A stretch of DNA of 64,000 bases from Oscillospiraceae bacterium. GTDB lineage: Bacteria; Bacillota; Clostridia; Oscillospirales; Oscillospiraceae. The translations under genes and the position numbers were made by a program. How positions within the stretch are numbered: the first letter of the stretch is position 1; each line of letters opens with the position of its first letter. Shown one piece after another: positions 17,729 to 27,053 of the stretch. Below the pieces are notes generated by a model. The model was not told the DNA's origin and ran no database searches. It saw nothing but the letters and a program-made list of their open reading frames with translations. The stretch spans positions 20,535 to 84,534 of the forward strand of contig JAFTXW010000004.1 in NCBI GenBank assembly GCA_017461445.1, read 5' to 3'.

Positions 17729-19120
17729 ATGGGACTTATTAAAGCAGGTATTGGAGCGTTAGGCGGCACTTTAGCCGATCAGTGGAAAGAGTTCTTCTAC
17801 TGCGAGGCAATGGAAAAAGATGTGTTGGTAACAAAAGGTCAGAAGCGTATTTCCGGACGCAGTTCCAACACAAAGGGAAACGATAATATCATTTCCAACG
17901 GCTCCGGCATTGCCGTTGCCGACGGTCAGTGCATGATCATCGTGGAGCAGGGCAAAGTTGTAGAAGTATGTGCGGAACCCGGCGAATATACATATGATTC
18001 TTCTACAGAACCCTCTATCTTTGCAGGCTCCTTTGGCGAGAGTTTGAAGCAGACTTTCCAGACTATCGGAAAGCGTTTTACCTACGGCGGCGACACCGGT
18101 AAGGATCAGAGAGTGTATTATTTCAACACCAAGGAACTGATCGACAACAAGTTTGGCACGCCCAATCCCATTCCCTTCCGGGTGGTGGACAGCAAGATTG
18201 GCCTGGATATCGATGTATCCGTCCGTTGTAGTGGTGTGTATTCCTACAAGATCGCAGACCCGCTGCTGTTTTATACCAATGTCTGCGGTAATGTCTCCGG
18301 TGAATACCGGCGCAGTGAACTGGATAGCCAGTTGAAAACAGAGTTTATCAGTGCTTTGCAGCCTGCATTTGGCAAGCTGTCCGAGTTGGGTCTGCGCCCC
18401 AATCAGATTGTGGCCCACACGACGGATATGGAAAATGCTATGAACGAGGCGCTTTCCTCCAAGTGGTCTGCATTGCGTGGTTTGCAGGTGGTCAGCATCG
18501 CCCTGGGTTCTGTTACATTGCCGGAGGAAGATGCGGAACTGATCAAGCAGGCACAACGCACGGCCATCATGCGGGATCCTACCATGGCAGCAGCCACATT
18601 GGTTGGTGCCCAGGCAGATGCCATGAAGGCAGCAGCCGCCAACGAGGGTGGCGCTATGACCGGCTTTATGGGAATGGGTATGGCCATGAACGCAGGCGGC
18701 GGTATGAATGCCCAAAATCTCTTTGCAATGGGTCACCAGCAGGCACCGAAACAGCCTGCCGCCGATGGCTGGAAATGCAGCTGCGGCGCGGTTGCCATCG
18801 GTAAATTCTGTCCGGAATGCGGCAGCAAGAAACCGGAACCGAAGCCTGCGGGTGGGTGGACCTGCAAGTGCGGTGCAACAGCAACCGGTAAGTTCTGCCC
18901 CGAGTGCGGCAGTCCCAAGCCTGCGGATAATGGCAGTTGGACCTGCTCCTGCGGAACTGCCAATACCGGCAAATTCTGCCAGAACTGCGGCAGCAGGAAA
19001 CCCGCCGGAATCCCCCAGTACCGCTGCGACAAGTGCGGCTGGCAGCCGGAAGATCCTACCAAAGCACCTCGTTTCTGCCCCGAATGCGGCGACCCATTTG
19101 ACAATGGCGACCTGATCTGA
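17729..19120 (+). CDS. SPFH-domain protein with C-terminal zinc ribbons (YdjI-like)
   Basis: 463 residues. Residues about 1-300 form the SPFH (virion core protein-like) domain of B. subtilis YdjI: an N-terminal GxxxG stretch, WKEFFYCEAM, then YYFNTKE and FRVVDSKIGLDIDVSVRCSGVY. A Gly/Met/Ala-rich linker (about 300-350) leads to four CxC...CPECGS zinc ribbons, the last one starting YRCDKCGW. YdjI acts at the membrane with YdjG and YdjH to recruit PspA. Here homologues of YdjG and YdjH follow in order but PspA is absent. ATG 17729 has AAGGGAG upstream. Confidence 0.85.
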   Translation: MGLIKAGIGALGGTLADQWKEFFYCEAMEKDVLVTKGQKRISGRSSNTKGNDNIISNGSGIAVADGQCMIIVEQGKVVEVCAEPGEYTYDSSTEPSIFAGSFGESLKQTFQTIGKRFTYGGDTGKDQRVYYFNTKELIDNKFGTPNPIPFRVVDSKIGLDIDVSVRCSGVYSYKIADPLLFYTNVCGNVSGEYRRSELDSQLKTEFISALQPAFGKLSELGLRPNQIVAHTTDMENAMNEALSSKWSALRGLQVVSIALGSVTLPEEDAELIKQAQRTAIMRDPTMAAATLVGAQADAMKAAAANEGGAMTGFMGMGMAMNAGGGMNAQNLFAMGHQQAPKQPAADGWKCSCGAVAIGKFCPECGSKKPEPKPAGGWTCKCGATATGKFCPECGSPKPADNGSWTCSCGTANTGKFCQNCGSRKPAGIPQYRCDKCGWQPEDPTKAPRFCPECGDPFDNGDLI

Positions 19121-19142
19121 TTGAGAAAGGAAGTGCATCTTG

Positions 19143-20222
19143 ATGGCTGTATTGCAGGAATATAAATGTCCCTGCTGCGGTGGTGCCATCGGCTTTGACT
19201 CCGGTATCCAAAAAATGAAGTGTCCTTTTTGCGATACGGAGTTTGAGATGGAGGCACTGGCAGCCTATGACAGTGAACTGAATAATGAACAGGCGGATGC
19301 CCTACAATGGGATCACGCATCCACCGAAAGCTGGCAGGACGATGACAACATTCGCAGCTTTGTCTGCAAATCCTGCGGTGGTGAGATCATCGGTGATGAA
19401 AATACCGCTGCAACCGCCTGCCCCTATTGCGGCAATCCGGTGGTGATGATGTCCCAATTTACCGGTGCTTTGAAGCCAGATTGTGTGATTCCCTTTAAGC
19501 TGGATAAGGAAGCAGCCATTGCGGCGCTGAAAAAGCATTACGAAGGGAAACGGCTGCTGCCGAAGGTTTTCAAAGATGAAAACCACTTGCAGGAGATCCA
19601 AGGCATCTATGTTCCGGTCTGGCTTTTTGACGCAAAGGCAGAAGCGGATGTGCGGTATAAAGCAACGCAGGTTCGCTCTTGGAGCGACAGCCGCTATGAT
19701 TATACCCAGACAAGTTACTTTGCGTTGGCTCGAAGCGGTCAACTGGGATTCTCCTGCATCCCTGTGGATGGTTCTACGAAAATGGACGATGCCATGATGG
19801 AAGCCATTGAACCATACGATATTTCCCAGGCGGTGGATTTTCAGACCGCGTATCTTGCAGGATACCTGGCAGATAAATACGATGTAGATGCCGAAGAGAG
19901 CATCCAGCGTGCAAATGAGCGGATCAAAAAAAGCACAGAGGATGCGTTTGCTGCTACCGCAATGGGATATACATCGGTGATCCCCGAGTTTTCCAGTGTG
20001 CGGTTATCTCAGGGCCAGACACGGTATGCCTTATATCCGGTTTGGCTACTGAATACCAAGTGGAACGGCAAACAGTACACCTTTGCTATGAACGGACAGA
20101 CCGGCAAGCTGGTGGGAGATCTTCCTATGGATAAGGCTGCATACAACAAATGGTTCTCCGGAATTGCTGCTGTGGTTGGTGCGGCGGTGTTCGCGTTGAG
20201 CTACCTTTTGTGGCTGCTGTAA
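19143..20222 (+). CDS. YdjG-like zinc-ribbon membrane protein
   Basis: 359 residues. Two N-terminal zinc ribbons (CPCCGG...CPFCDTEFE and CKSCGGEI...CPYCGNPV) are followed by a long domain with YVPVWLFDAKAEADVRY and YALYPVWLLNTKW, and a single C-terminal membrane helix (about residues 338-358). This is the layout of B. subtilis YdjG, a partner of YdjH and YdjI in membrane protection. GAAAGGAAG precedes the ATG at 19143; a TTG one codon earlier is possible. The next gene starts 13 bases after the stop. Confidence 0.82.
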   Translation: MAVLQEYKCPCCGGAIGFDSGIQKMKCPFCDTEFEMEALAAYDSELNNEQADALQWDHASTESWQDDDNIRSFVCKSCGGEIIGDENTAATACPYCGNPVVMMSQFTGALKPDCVIPFKLDKEAAIAALKKHYEGKRLLPKVFKDENHLQEIQGIYVPVWLFDAKAEADVRYKATQVRSWSDSRYDYTQTSYFALARSGQLGFSCIPVDGSTKMDDAMMEAIEPYDISQAVDFQTAYLAGYLADKYDVDAEESIQRANERIKKSTEDAFAATAMGYTSVIPEFSSVRLSQGQTRYALYPVWLLNTKWNGKQYTFAMNGQTGKLVGDLPMDKAAYNKWFSGIAAVVGAAVFALSYLLWLL

Positions 20223-20235
20223 GGGAGGAAATGCT

Positions 20236-21009
20236 ATGAAAAAAATGATTTCCTTACTTGCAGCTGTGTTGCTGCTCGCGTCCTTCGTTCTCCCTGTTTC
20301 GGCAGCCAGCCCCCGACTTGTGGATGAAGCAGGACTGCTCTCCGATACAGAATGTGCAGCTATCGAAAAGCAGCTGGATGCACTCAGTACACAATACGGC
20401 CTGGATGTGGTGATTGTTACTACGCAATCCACAGGCGGCAGCACCCCTATGGAATATGCTGACGATTATTTCGACTACAACGACTATGCTTCCGACGGTG
20501 TGTTACTGCTCGTAAGCATGGAAGAAAGCGATTGGTGGATATCCACTACAGGTTATGGCATTCAGGCCTTTACCGATGCCGGTATTGCATACATAGGCGA
20601 TCAAATAGTCCCTTATCTGTCTGATGGCGAATATGCTGGGGCCTTTACCGCATTTGCAGACCTATGCGATCAATTCCTTGCCCAAGCGAAGAACGGCGAT
20701 CCCTTCGACACACACAATCTGCCAAAAGAACCTTTCAAACCGGTTCGGAATGTGATTATCGCTCTGGTGATCGGCCTGGCAGCCGCTTTCTTTGCCACCG
20801 GCTCCATGAAAAAGAAGCTGAAGTCCGTGGTTCAGAAAGCACAGGCAAATGACTATGTAGCACCCGGCAGCCTGCAGATTACCCAATCCCGGGACTTCCA
20901 TCTTTACACCCATTTGGATCGTCGGGAAAAGGCTCAATCCAGCGGTGGATCATCGACCCACACTTCTTCCTCCGGTACTACTCACGGAGGCGGAGGCGGA
21001 AAATTTTAA
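20236..21009 (+). CDS. TPM-domain protein (YdjH/YgcG-like)
   Basis: 257 residues with a Sec signal peptide (LLAAVLLLASFVLPVSAA). The TPM domain follows (LVDEAGLLSDTECAAIEKQL, then DVVIVTTQSTGG and DDYFDYNDYASDGVLLL). There is a membrane helix near residue 175 and a low-complexity Ser/Thr then Gly-rich tail ending GGGGGKF. This is the YdjH layout with TPM outside the membrane. GGGAGGAAATGC precedes the ATG. It is third in the SPFH/zinc-ribbon/TPM set. Confidence 0.88.
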   Translation: MKKMISLLAAVLLLASFVLPVSAASPRLVDEAGLLSDTECAAIEKQLDALSTQYGLDVVIVTTQSTGGSTPMEYADDYFDYNDYASDGVLLLVSMEESDWWISTTGYGIQAFTDAGIAYIGDQIVPYLSDGEYAGAFTAFADLCDQFLAQAKNGDPFDTHNLPKEPFKPVRNVIIALVIGLAAAFFATGSMKKKLKSVVQKAQANDYVAPGSLQITQSRDFHLYTHLDRREKAQSSGGSSTHTSSSGTTHGGGGGKF

Positions 21010-21050
21010 GAAAGCAAATAAAATATTAAGATAAAAACGGAGGTATTATT

Positions 21051-21905
21051 ATGGGTATTGGAGATTGGTTCAAAAAGACATTCGGTAAGCAGACTTGTGC
21101 GTTCTGCGGCAAGGAAGTTGGCATGATGAGCCGTGACAAGATCAAAAACGACGAGTTTATCTGCAGCGACTGCAAGCGTACCTGCTCCCGCTTTCTCCAG
21201 GTCTACCGCCTCACCAAGGACGAGCTGCTGGGCCATATGGAGTACATGAAGCGCCAGGGCAAGCTGGTGGAATCCATGGAAGGAGTAAAGGAGCGTCGCG
21301 TTCCCAGCGCAGGCAGACAGGGCATCCTGTTCTATGACGAAGCCGGTATGTTCCGAATCTACGATGTGGACAAGGATCACCGCTATGCCATGGAAATGAT
21401 CCGTTACGACCAGGTGGCCAAGTATGAGCCTTATCTGGACGAGGCTGAGCCCGATGAGCCCGGCAAGGAGAAAATTTTTGGCGAGTGCGGTGTGAAGCTG
21501 ACCCTGGTGGGCGGCATGGATGATCTGTCCCAGATGCCCAAGGGTCTGCGGGCGCATCCCTATATCACCCAGGAGATCACTATCTGTGTCAACAACCGGG
21601 AGAAGGACATTGGCATGATGGATGTGAACCACATTATTGGTCACTTCAATTATATCTTCGGCGTGAACGATGACACCAAGGGCCTGTTCAGCTTTGGCCC
21701 CACCAAACAGCAGAAGCGTGAGGGCGAGGCACTGAAGGCAATGACCGGTATGTTCGGTGCTGCTATTAAAGCTGCCAGAACCGGTGAGGTGCCCGAGGAT
21801 GCTGCGGCTAAGGTCGCCGATGCCATGAACAAGGTGGACGATGCTGCCACCAGCGGTCTTGCCCGGTACTCCCGTCTTGCCGACGAAGCAGAAGCGAAGA
21901 TCTGA
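21051..21905 (+). CDS. DUF4428-type zinc-finger protein
   Basis: 284 residues. The N terminus (WFKKTFGKQTCAFCGKEVG ... CSDCKRTC) matches the DUF4428 zinc finger. The middle region (about 85-200) is a beta-rich domain of unknown function (FYDEAGMFRIYDVDKDHRY). The C-terminal 70 residues are Ala-rich and helical. AACGGAGG lies 10 bases before the ATG. It sits between the TPM gene and the lipoprotein and may be an effector of the same envelope system. Biochemical function is unknown. Confidence 0.72.
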   Translation: MGIGDWFKKTFGKQTCAFCGKEVGMMSRDKIKNDEFICSDCKRTCSRFLQVYRLTKDELLGHMEYMKRQGKLVESMEGVKERRVPSAGRQGILFYDEAGMFRIYDVDKDHRYAMEMIRYDQVAKYEPYLDEAEPDEPGKEKIFGECGVKLTLVGGMDDLSQMPKGLRAHPYITQEITICVNNREKDIGMMDVNHIIGHFNYIFGVNDDTKGLFSFGPTKQQKREGEALKAMTGMFGAAIKAARTGEVPEDAAAKVADAMNKVDDAATSGLARYSRLADEAEAKI

Positions 21906-21936
21906 CAATATCTTTGCACATAAGGAGGAAATGAAT

Positions 21937-23271
21937 ATGAAAAAGATCGTTGCACTTTTGCTGGCAGTAGTAATGCTGCTGTCCCTGACCGCCTGCGGCG
22001 GCGGGGATGATAACACGACTCCCGACAATACGGATACAACCGCGAACACCGATACCGGCACTACCCCACCTTCCGGCACAGGCGACAAAGAGGACGAAGG
22101 GAAAGCACCGACGGGCGGGGACACCATCGTGCTGTATTACGGCTCTAACCACTACGGTGGGTATGAGGCCACCTTCTACTGCCCGGAGGGCGCTTACATC
22201 GATGAAGACGATTTGGAGGAGTACAAAGCAGACGGCAGTGTCATGTCCTTCACCGTTTACGACGATGTGCAGGAATATCAGGCCTATGCCGAAAACCACT
22301 GGAGCAGGGAGATCTACACCAGTGATCCGGAAGTCTATGAAATTGCGCCGCAGCTCTATTTTTACGGAGAGTTGGACGATTATAACGCAGCGGAATATGA
22401 GAACTGCTCCCAGACCGTCACCGACCTGGGATTCCAGTGGGAGGGCAAGGATGTGATGCTCCTGGAGACCCGTTACACCTTTTCGGGCTATTCGGAGCAA
22501 ACGGAGCTGTTTGTCTGCGTGGAGTTTGAGAACGAATACTGGAGGACAAAGGACGGCGGCGGGACGGAGGAGCACCTGTTCGCCCCCGCTCTGTTGGGCT
22601 TTGAGCTCTCCAGCTGGAATGAACTGACTGTGGACCAGTGCGCCTGGATCGCAGGTCAGCTCTTCGGCGTGGACAGCGGCAGAACCTGGCCTCTGGAGGG
22701 TGAAGGCGGCGAAAGTACCCAGCCGCCCGCCGCCGATGTGGACGCTTCCGCACTGTACGGCACCTGGATCAACCCGGAGAGCGACTGGGGCGACACCTTT
22801 GTTTTCAACCCGGACGGTACCGGTATGCTGGTCAGCGGCCCCCAGTACCCCTATACTTATGCGGTCAGCGGCAGCACCCTCACCATCACCTATGAAGATG
22901 GGGACAAGGAGAGCTTTGAGGTATCTGTGACCGGTGGGAAGCCGATCCTCGTGGACGAATTTGGCAACGAGATCAAACTGGAGCCGTCCGAGGAAGAAGT
23001 TGAGATCCACGACAGCGACGCTCTGGCCAGTGCATTGATAGGCTGTTGGCTGGATGAGGCAGGCGGCAACAATGAGAGCTTCACCTTCAATGCAGACGGA
23101 AGAGGTATCTACACCTGGAAGGATGAAACCTACGAATACTCCTACACACTCAGCAGCAGCGAAAATATTCTGGATATCAGCTTTGATGACGGTGATCATC
23201 TCACCTACTATGTTGAGGTCGATGGCAACACCCTGATTCTTGACAAAGACTGGGAGCTGATCCGTCAGTAG
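21937..23271 (+). CDS. Secreted lipoprotein with two tandem lipocalin-like repeats
   Basis: 444 residues. Lipoprotein signal with lipobox LSLTAC, then an Asp/Thr-rich linker. The C-terminal half holds two related beta-rich repeats: LYGTWINPESDWGDTFVF (about 270) and LIGCWLDEAGGNNESFTF (about 365), each about 75 residues. This resembles lipocalin-like DUF5640-type domains that often measure extracellular state. Start 21937 is preferred to 21931 because AAGGAGGA lies 7 bases before it. No enzymatic motif was seen. Confidence 0.75.
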   Translation: MKKIVALLLAVVMLLSLTACGGGDDNTTPDNTDTTANTDTGTTPPSGTGDKEDEGKAPTGGDTIVLYYGSNHYGGYEATFYCPEGAYIDEDDLEEYKADGSVMSFTVYDDVQEYQAYAENHWSREIYTSDPEVYEIAPQLYFYGELDDYNAAEYENCSQTVTDLGFQWEGKDVMLLETRYTFSGYSEQTELFVCVEFENEYWRTKDGGGTEEHLFAPALLGFELSSWNELTVDQCAWIAGQLFGVDSGRTWPLEGEGGESTQPPAADVDASALYGTWINPESDWGDTFVFNPDGTGMLVSGPQYPYTYAVSGSTLTITYEDGDKESFEVSVTGGKPILVDEFGNEIKLEPSEEEVEIHDSDALASALIGCWLDEAGGNNESFTFNADGRGIYTWKDETYEYSYTLSSSENILDISFDDGDHLTYYVEVDGNTLILDKDWELIRQ

Positions 23272-23308
23272 AAGATACCCCCTCATTAAAACAACCAACA
23301 ACCCGGTC

Positions 23309-23335
23309 GAAGGGAGCTTCGGCTCCCTTCTTCTC
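23309..23335 (+). terminator. Terminator after the first lipoprotein gene
   Basis: GAAGGGAGC, loop TTCG, GCTCCCTTC, then TTCTC. The tetraloop hairpin is very stable; the T tail is weak. Confidence 0.75.
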
Positions 23336-23388
23336 AAAGCAATTAAATAGAATATGAGGAGGAAATCATAATAAGTATTTTTGATTCT

Positions 23389-23982
23389 TTGAAGCGGCAG
23401 GCGGAGTCCGCCATCAAACGCGAGGCATCCAAAGCGTTAAACAGTCCGGTGAACAGCGCTGGGCAGTCGGTGGGCAAGGGAAAAAACCGCAGCGAGACCT
23501 TTACCTTTTCCACCCTACCTTCTAATGTGGATGAGCTGCGCGCACTGCCCGAGGCATCCCTCGATTCCGCCTTCAAGACTACGGCGCTGACCATTCTGGC
23601 CCTGTGCCACTACGAAGCAGACCCGTCCACTGCCCTTGAAATGCTGGACTTCCTCAAAGGCCCGGCCAAGGTCAGCACCTATGAAAAGCAGTTTATCGGA
23701 GAGCGTCTGAGAGGCAAAGAGTACAAGACCCGCTCCTTCCTGGCCGGAGCAACGCCGGAAAACAGCTACCAGCCCACTACGCCATACACCATCACCGTCA
23801 GCGAAAACCCCTACTCCTTTGATGAGGAGAACTGGGCGACCCTGTATGTGACCAGCGGCGGCGCGGATAATCCCCGTCCCATCAAGTTACGGAAAAAGCC
23901 TTCCACCGGCCAGTGGTTTCTCAACGAGATTCAATGCCTTGCCGACATCCGGGTTCCTGTGGCGGAAGATCCGTGGGCGTAA
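23389..23982 (+). CDS. DUF6935-like protein
   Basis: 197 residues from a TTG at 23389. The C-terminal region (FTFSTLPSNVDELRALPEAS, ALTILALCHY, PRPIKLRKKPSTGQWF, ending VAEDPWA) matches what I recall of DUF6935 proteins in Clostridia; function unknown. The TTG has no ribosome-binding site. GAGGAGG at 23356-23362 fits an ATA at 23371 instead, which would add MSIFDS, a very typical opening for this kind of protein. This is the second possible AUA start in the window. Confidence 0.72.
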   Translation: MKRQAESAIKREASKALNSPVNSAGQSVGKGKNRSETFTFSTLPSNVDELRALPEASLDSAFKTTALTILALCHYEADPSTALEMLDFLKGPAKVSTYEKQFIGERLRGKEYKTRSFLAGATPENSYQPTTPYTITVSENPYSFDEENWATLYVTSGGADNPRPIKLRKKPSTGQWFLNEIQCLADIRVPVAEDPWA

Positions 23983-24011
23983 CCCTATTTAAGCATGAAA
24001 GGATGATGGCA

Positions 24012-25106
24012 ATGAAAAGATGGAAAAGAACAGTGACACTTTTGTTGTCCATAGTTATGCTCCTGTGCCTTGTTGCCTGCGACGGAGATAATGATCCCAC
24101 CACCGGAACCACAGAGCCTGAACCAACGAAAGAGCAGATACCGGAAACAACAGAAGCTACACATACTTCTGATACTACCACAACGACTGAAGCAACTATG
24201 TCAACCGAAGATTGGGAGGATCCTTCCCTGATTATTTTCCGGCAGGCAATGATAGAAACGCCCCAGCTTTTCGCCGCGGCATTCTTTGGCTATGTGCCGC
24301 AGGATGCAGATCCCTTTGCAGTCATGCAGGAAGCAGCCCCCCAGTTGTGTGAAGATCTGCCCTTCCTGCTGACCATTCGGGAAGAAAATATCATGGGCAC
24401 TTTCGGTTACCTGTTCTGCATCGTACCCGCGGATGAAAACGCGTCGGTTGCAGTGAACCGAAGACCGTGGAACCCGCAAAACGAAAGCTATGAAGAGCCG
24501 GAGGTCCTTTACCGCAGCGAAAGCGGCTCCCCGATTCTGGTGATGTGCCCCAATGAAGACTGGATACCGGACACAGAGGTTGTCATCACGGATTCTAATG
24601 GAACCGTGACAATTTGGAGTCCCTATCTCGATCCCAGTTACCACATTTCTGCCCTGCTCAATGACAACGGAGAGAGTCTGATCTTTGACTTTACCTCTTA
24701 CGACGAGCTTTCTAATCCGGGGTGGAATCAGGGAATCGACAGTTCCGAACTGGTTGGCACCTGGGAGCTGGCTTGGACAGAAGTAGAGGGTGATCGGAAT
24801 GAGGCAGCGCCCGGTGTCTGCATCATCGAAATCACATCGGATGAAACGGGCATTTATCGGTTCACATATACAAACAAGGATTTTCCCGAGGAGAACATCC
24901 AGGACCGGGAGCTGCTTGTTGTCCCCGGTGAGCTGTATCCGGGCTGCAGCAATAACCAGTGGATCGCGGAAGTGACCGAAGAAAGCGGAGACCCCGTTCA
25001 ATACGCGCTCACCCTGCTGGAGGACGGCACGCTGCTGCTGCAAACCTACTGGGAAATGGACGGCATGCCCTGGGTCAGCTATGGGTGGTATTGCCGGGTA
25101 TCGTAA
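24012..25106 (+). CDS. Secreted lipoprotein of unknown function
   Basis: 364 residues with a basic start (MKRWKRT), hydrophobic core and lipobox LCLVAC, followed by a Thr/Glu-rich linker. The C-terminal part (LVGTWELAWTEVEGDRNEAA) resembles the lipocalin-like repeats of the lipoprotein at 21937, and the two probably share ancestry. GAAAGGA lies 8 bases before the ATG at 24012; ATG codons at 24003 and 24006 overlap that site and are less likely. Last gene of the envelope module. Confidence 0.72.
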   Translation: MKRWKRTVTLLLSIVMLLCLVACDGDNDPTTGTTEPEPTKEQIPETTEATHTSDTTTTTEATMSTEDWEDPSLIIFRQAMIETPQLFAAAFFGYVPQDADPFAVMQEAAPQLCEDLPFLLTIREENIMGTFGYLFCIVPADENASVAVNRRPWNPQNESYEEPEVLYRSESGSPILVMCPNEDWIPDTEVVITDSNGTVTIWSPYLDPSYHISALLNDNGESLIFDFTSYDELSNPGWNQGIDSSELVGTWELAWTEVEGDRNEAAPGVCIIEITSDETGIYRFTYTNKDFPEENIQDRELLVVPGELYPGCSNNQWIAEVTEESGDPVQYALTLLEDGTLLLQTYWEMDGMPWVSYGWYCRVS

Positions 25107-25125
25107 ATCCTAAATCAGGGATACA

Positions 25126-25278
25126 TATAAATTCGCCTTTGTAGCCGACAGAAATGTTTTCGTCGATGCCTACATCGTTTCCGGCTCTGAAAACGGCTAC
25201 AAAGCCAAAACTCGAAAATTAGCCACCATATGCTGCGGTTTCTGTACAAGCAGAACCACAACATATGGTGGCGTTTTT
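25126..25278 (+). other. Vestigial coding sequence and terminator hairpin
   Basis: The 25107-25403 spacer holds an open stretch reading KFAFVADRNVFVDAYIVSGS without a start, probably the debris of a lost gene. It is bounded by the inverted pair GCCTTTGTAGCCG/CGGCTACAAAGCC. An imperfect hairpin with GCCACCATATG and CATATGGTGGC arms (25222-25272) and a GTTTTT tail is a likely terminator. No intact gene was seen. Confidence 0.5.
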
Positions 25279-25337
25279 GGCCCTTGAAAAAGTATTGTTT
25301 TCGCAGGCTATGGAAAATCCCGGATTCGGGGGATTTT

Positions 25338-25400
25338 AATTGTTTATTTCGTTTTGTTAGGTGCCGCCAGATAACACTTTGGAGTGCTATCTGGCGGTAG
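25338..25400 (+). repeat. T-rich plus palindrome module-border motif, copy B
   Basis: AATTGTTTATTTCG and TTTTGTTAG followed by a hairpin with CCGCCAGATA and TATCTGGCGG arms. The T-rich side is before the hairpin, so it is not a plus-strand terminator. Confidence 0.7.
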
Positions 25401-25403
25401 TGC

Positions 25404-25961
25404 TTACATGGTCTGCCCTTCGTTGTAGTCGTAATCGTAACCACTGGAGCGCTGACCGTGGGCCTGCTTCTTTTCCTCAATTTTCTGCCGCTGCTTGCGG
25501 TCGATGGAATTTCTGCGGCGGATGTGCTGATTGGCACTGGTTTGGATCATACCCGCCAATCCCCGGAACAGTCCGAACACCGCAGACACCGTCTGCTGGT
25601 GTAGCCGTTCCTCCACTTTCTCCAAAAGCTGGGCGGCATATTCGTTGCCATGACTGGCGGATGCTCTCAGCCATTCCATACCTACTTCCAGATTCTGTGG
25701 CACGCCCTGCCCAAAGCAGTAGATTTTGCCAAGCTGGTATTCGGCATAGGTATTCCCTTGCTCCGCTGCCAGTTCGAACATGGAGATGGCTTTTGGAACA
25801 TCACTTTCCAGATATAGTTTGCCCATGCCGTAGACCGCATCCACATTTCCCATGATGGCAGCCTTGTGCAGATACTCCCTGGCAAAATCCAGATTCTTCT
25901 CCGTGCCGATGCCGTGGAGATTCATACTGCCCAGGCGGTAGTACAGCTTGTCATCCGGCAT
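25404..25961 (-). pseudogene. Sel1-repeat C-terminal remnant of a mobilisation protein
   Basis: About 185 residues with three Sel1-type helical repeats (YYRLGSMNLHGIGTEKN, KAAIMGNVDAVYGMGKLYL, AEYQLGKIYCFGQGVPQN) and a basic tail (DRKQRQKIEEKKQAHGQR). This repeat-plus-tail layout resembles the C terminus of large MobP-type relaxases of clostridial conjugative elements. Upstream on the minus strand the sequence breaks abruptly at about 25962-25990 into an unrelated gene on the other strand, so the catalytic part is missing. The ATG used for the fragment is internal. Probably not functional. Confidence 0.6.
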
Positions 25962-25982
25962 CTGAACTTGGATCTTGATATA

Positions 25983-27053
25983 AAATACCTAACGGATCTG
26001 CATTTTCATCTGAAGCAGGTGACGAAAAATCTGAAGCTCCGCACAGATTACAGTGATGAGGAACGGTATGTAGGTTACGAGAAAACTGTCTGCTGGGGAC
26101 AGGAATTGATTGACCAAATCGATGCTGTGTGGGTGACTTTGCCGCCGTATAACAGATTTGTCCAGCCATATCAGCTGCAGAAGAATAAATTGCGTGTTTG
26201 CCTTACCCGGTTTTCTGATATGCTGGACGGCGACCGTGCGGCGAATCCGCTGGGTGGATTGGAGTTTGACGAGGACGATGACGAAGAATATATCAGCACC
26301 ACGGTGAAGTTCGTTCCCATTGATATGGATTGGTACTGGACTGATGGGGACAGCCAATATGCCATGGACAACCAACGGCGTATGAACGAACTGAACCAGG
26401 CAATCGAAGATCTGATGCAGCCTTACATCCACTGGGTGGAGGATGTACTCCGGGTGAAGTGCTGTCATGAAAAACTGCTGACAGAGTTTCTGCACATCAA
26501 GCACGGGTTCCTGACGGAAGCAGACCTGGCAATGCAGTTTCAAGCCTATTTCAAAACGGAATCCATGGCAGGTATGGCACACCGAAAGCTGAACGGACCG
26601 GCGCCGATCAGCTCCGGCCATGAGGTTTTCACTCCGGCTGGCGGTGCGCCGTTCCTGTGCGCCAGCTATGATTTTGATCGGCTTGGAGCGTTCCTCTATG
26701 AGGATTTCTTCCGGGGACTGGCAGAACACTACATCCCCAAGCGGTGTAGCAACTGTGGACGGTGGTTCCTGATCAATGCCGGAATCTACTCCGACTACTG
26801 CGAGAACCCACTGGTGGAGGACAAGACCTGCCGGATGGTCAGTGCCAGAAAGAAATACGATACCAAGTGCAAGGAAGATCCCATTTGGAACATTTACAAC
26901 AAGGCATACAAGGCGCACTACGCAAGAGTTTTGAAAAAGAAAAATGTCCAAAGTGGAGTTTGAAGCCTGGTCACGGTATGCGGTAGAGCTGCGGGAACAG
27001 GCAGAGCGAAAAGAGATTTCCTTTGAGGACTATGTGCGGACGATCAAGAAATA
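25983..27053 (+). pseudogene. DUF6076 protein, 5'-truncated and frameshifted
   Basis: Homologous to the intact DUF6076 gene at 56313-57539 (minus). The first 50-60 residues are replaced by unrelated sequence at the junction with the Sel1 fragment. The zinc-ribbon part is kept (CSNCGRWFLINAGIYSDYC). Near 26935-26946 an extra A in an A-run moves the frame so that VLKKKNVQSGV ends at a TGA. In the other frame the family ending continues as MSKVEFEAWSRYAVELRE to a stop at 27053. The equivalent part of the intact copy reads LTKEERDRLYALALDLHF. Confidence 0.75.

Noticed and set aside
21808-23337. 509-codon open frame on the minus strand opposite the lipoprotein gene
   Set aside because: It mirrors the codon pattern of the plus-strand lipoprotein, which has a lipobox, a ribosome-binding site and tandem repeats. 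The minus frame has no recognisable motif.
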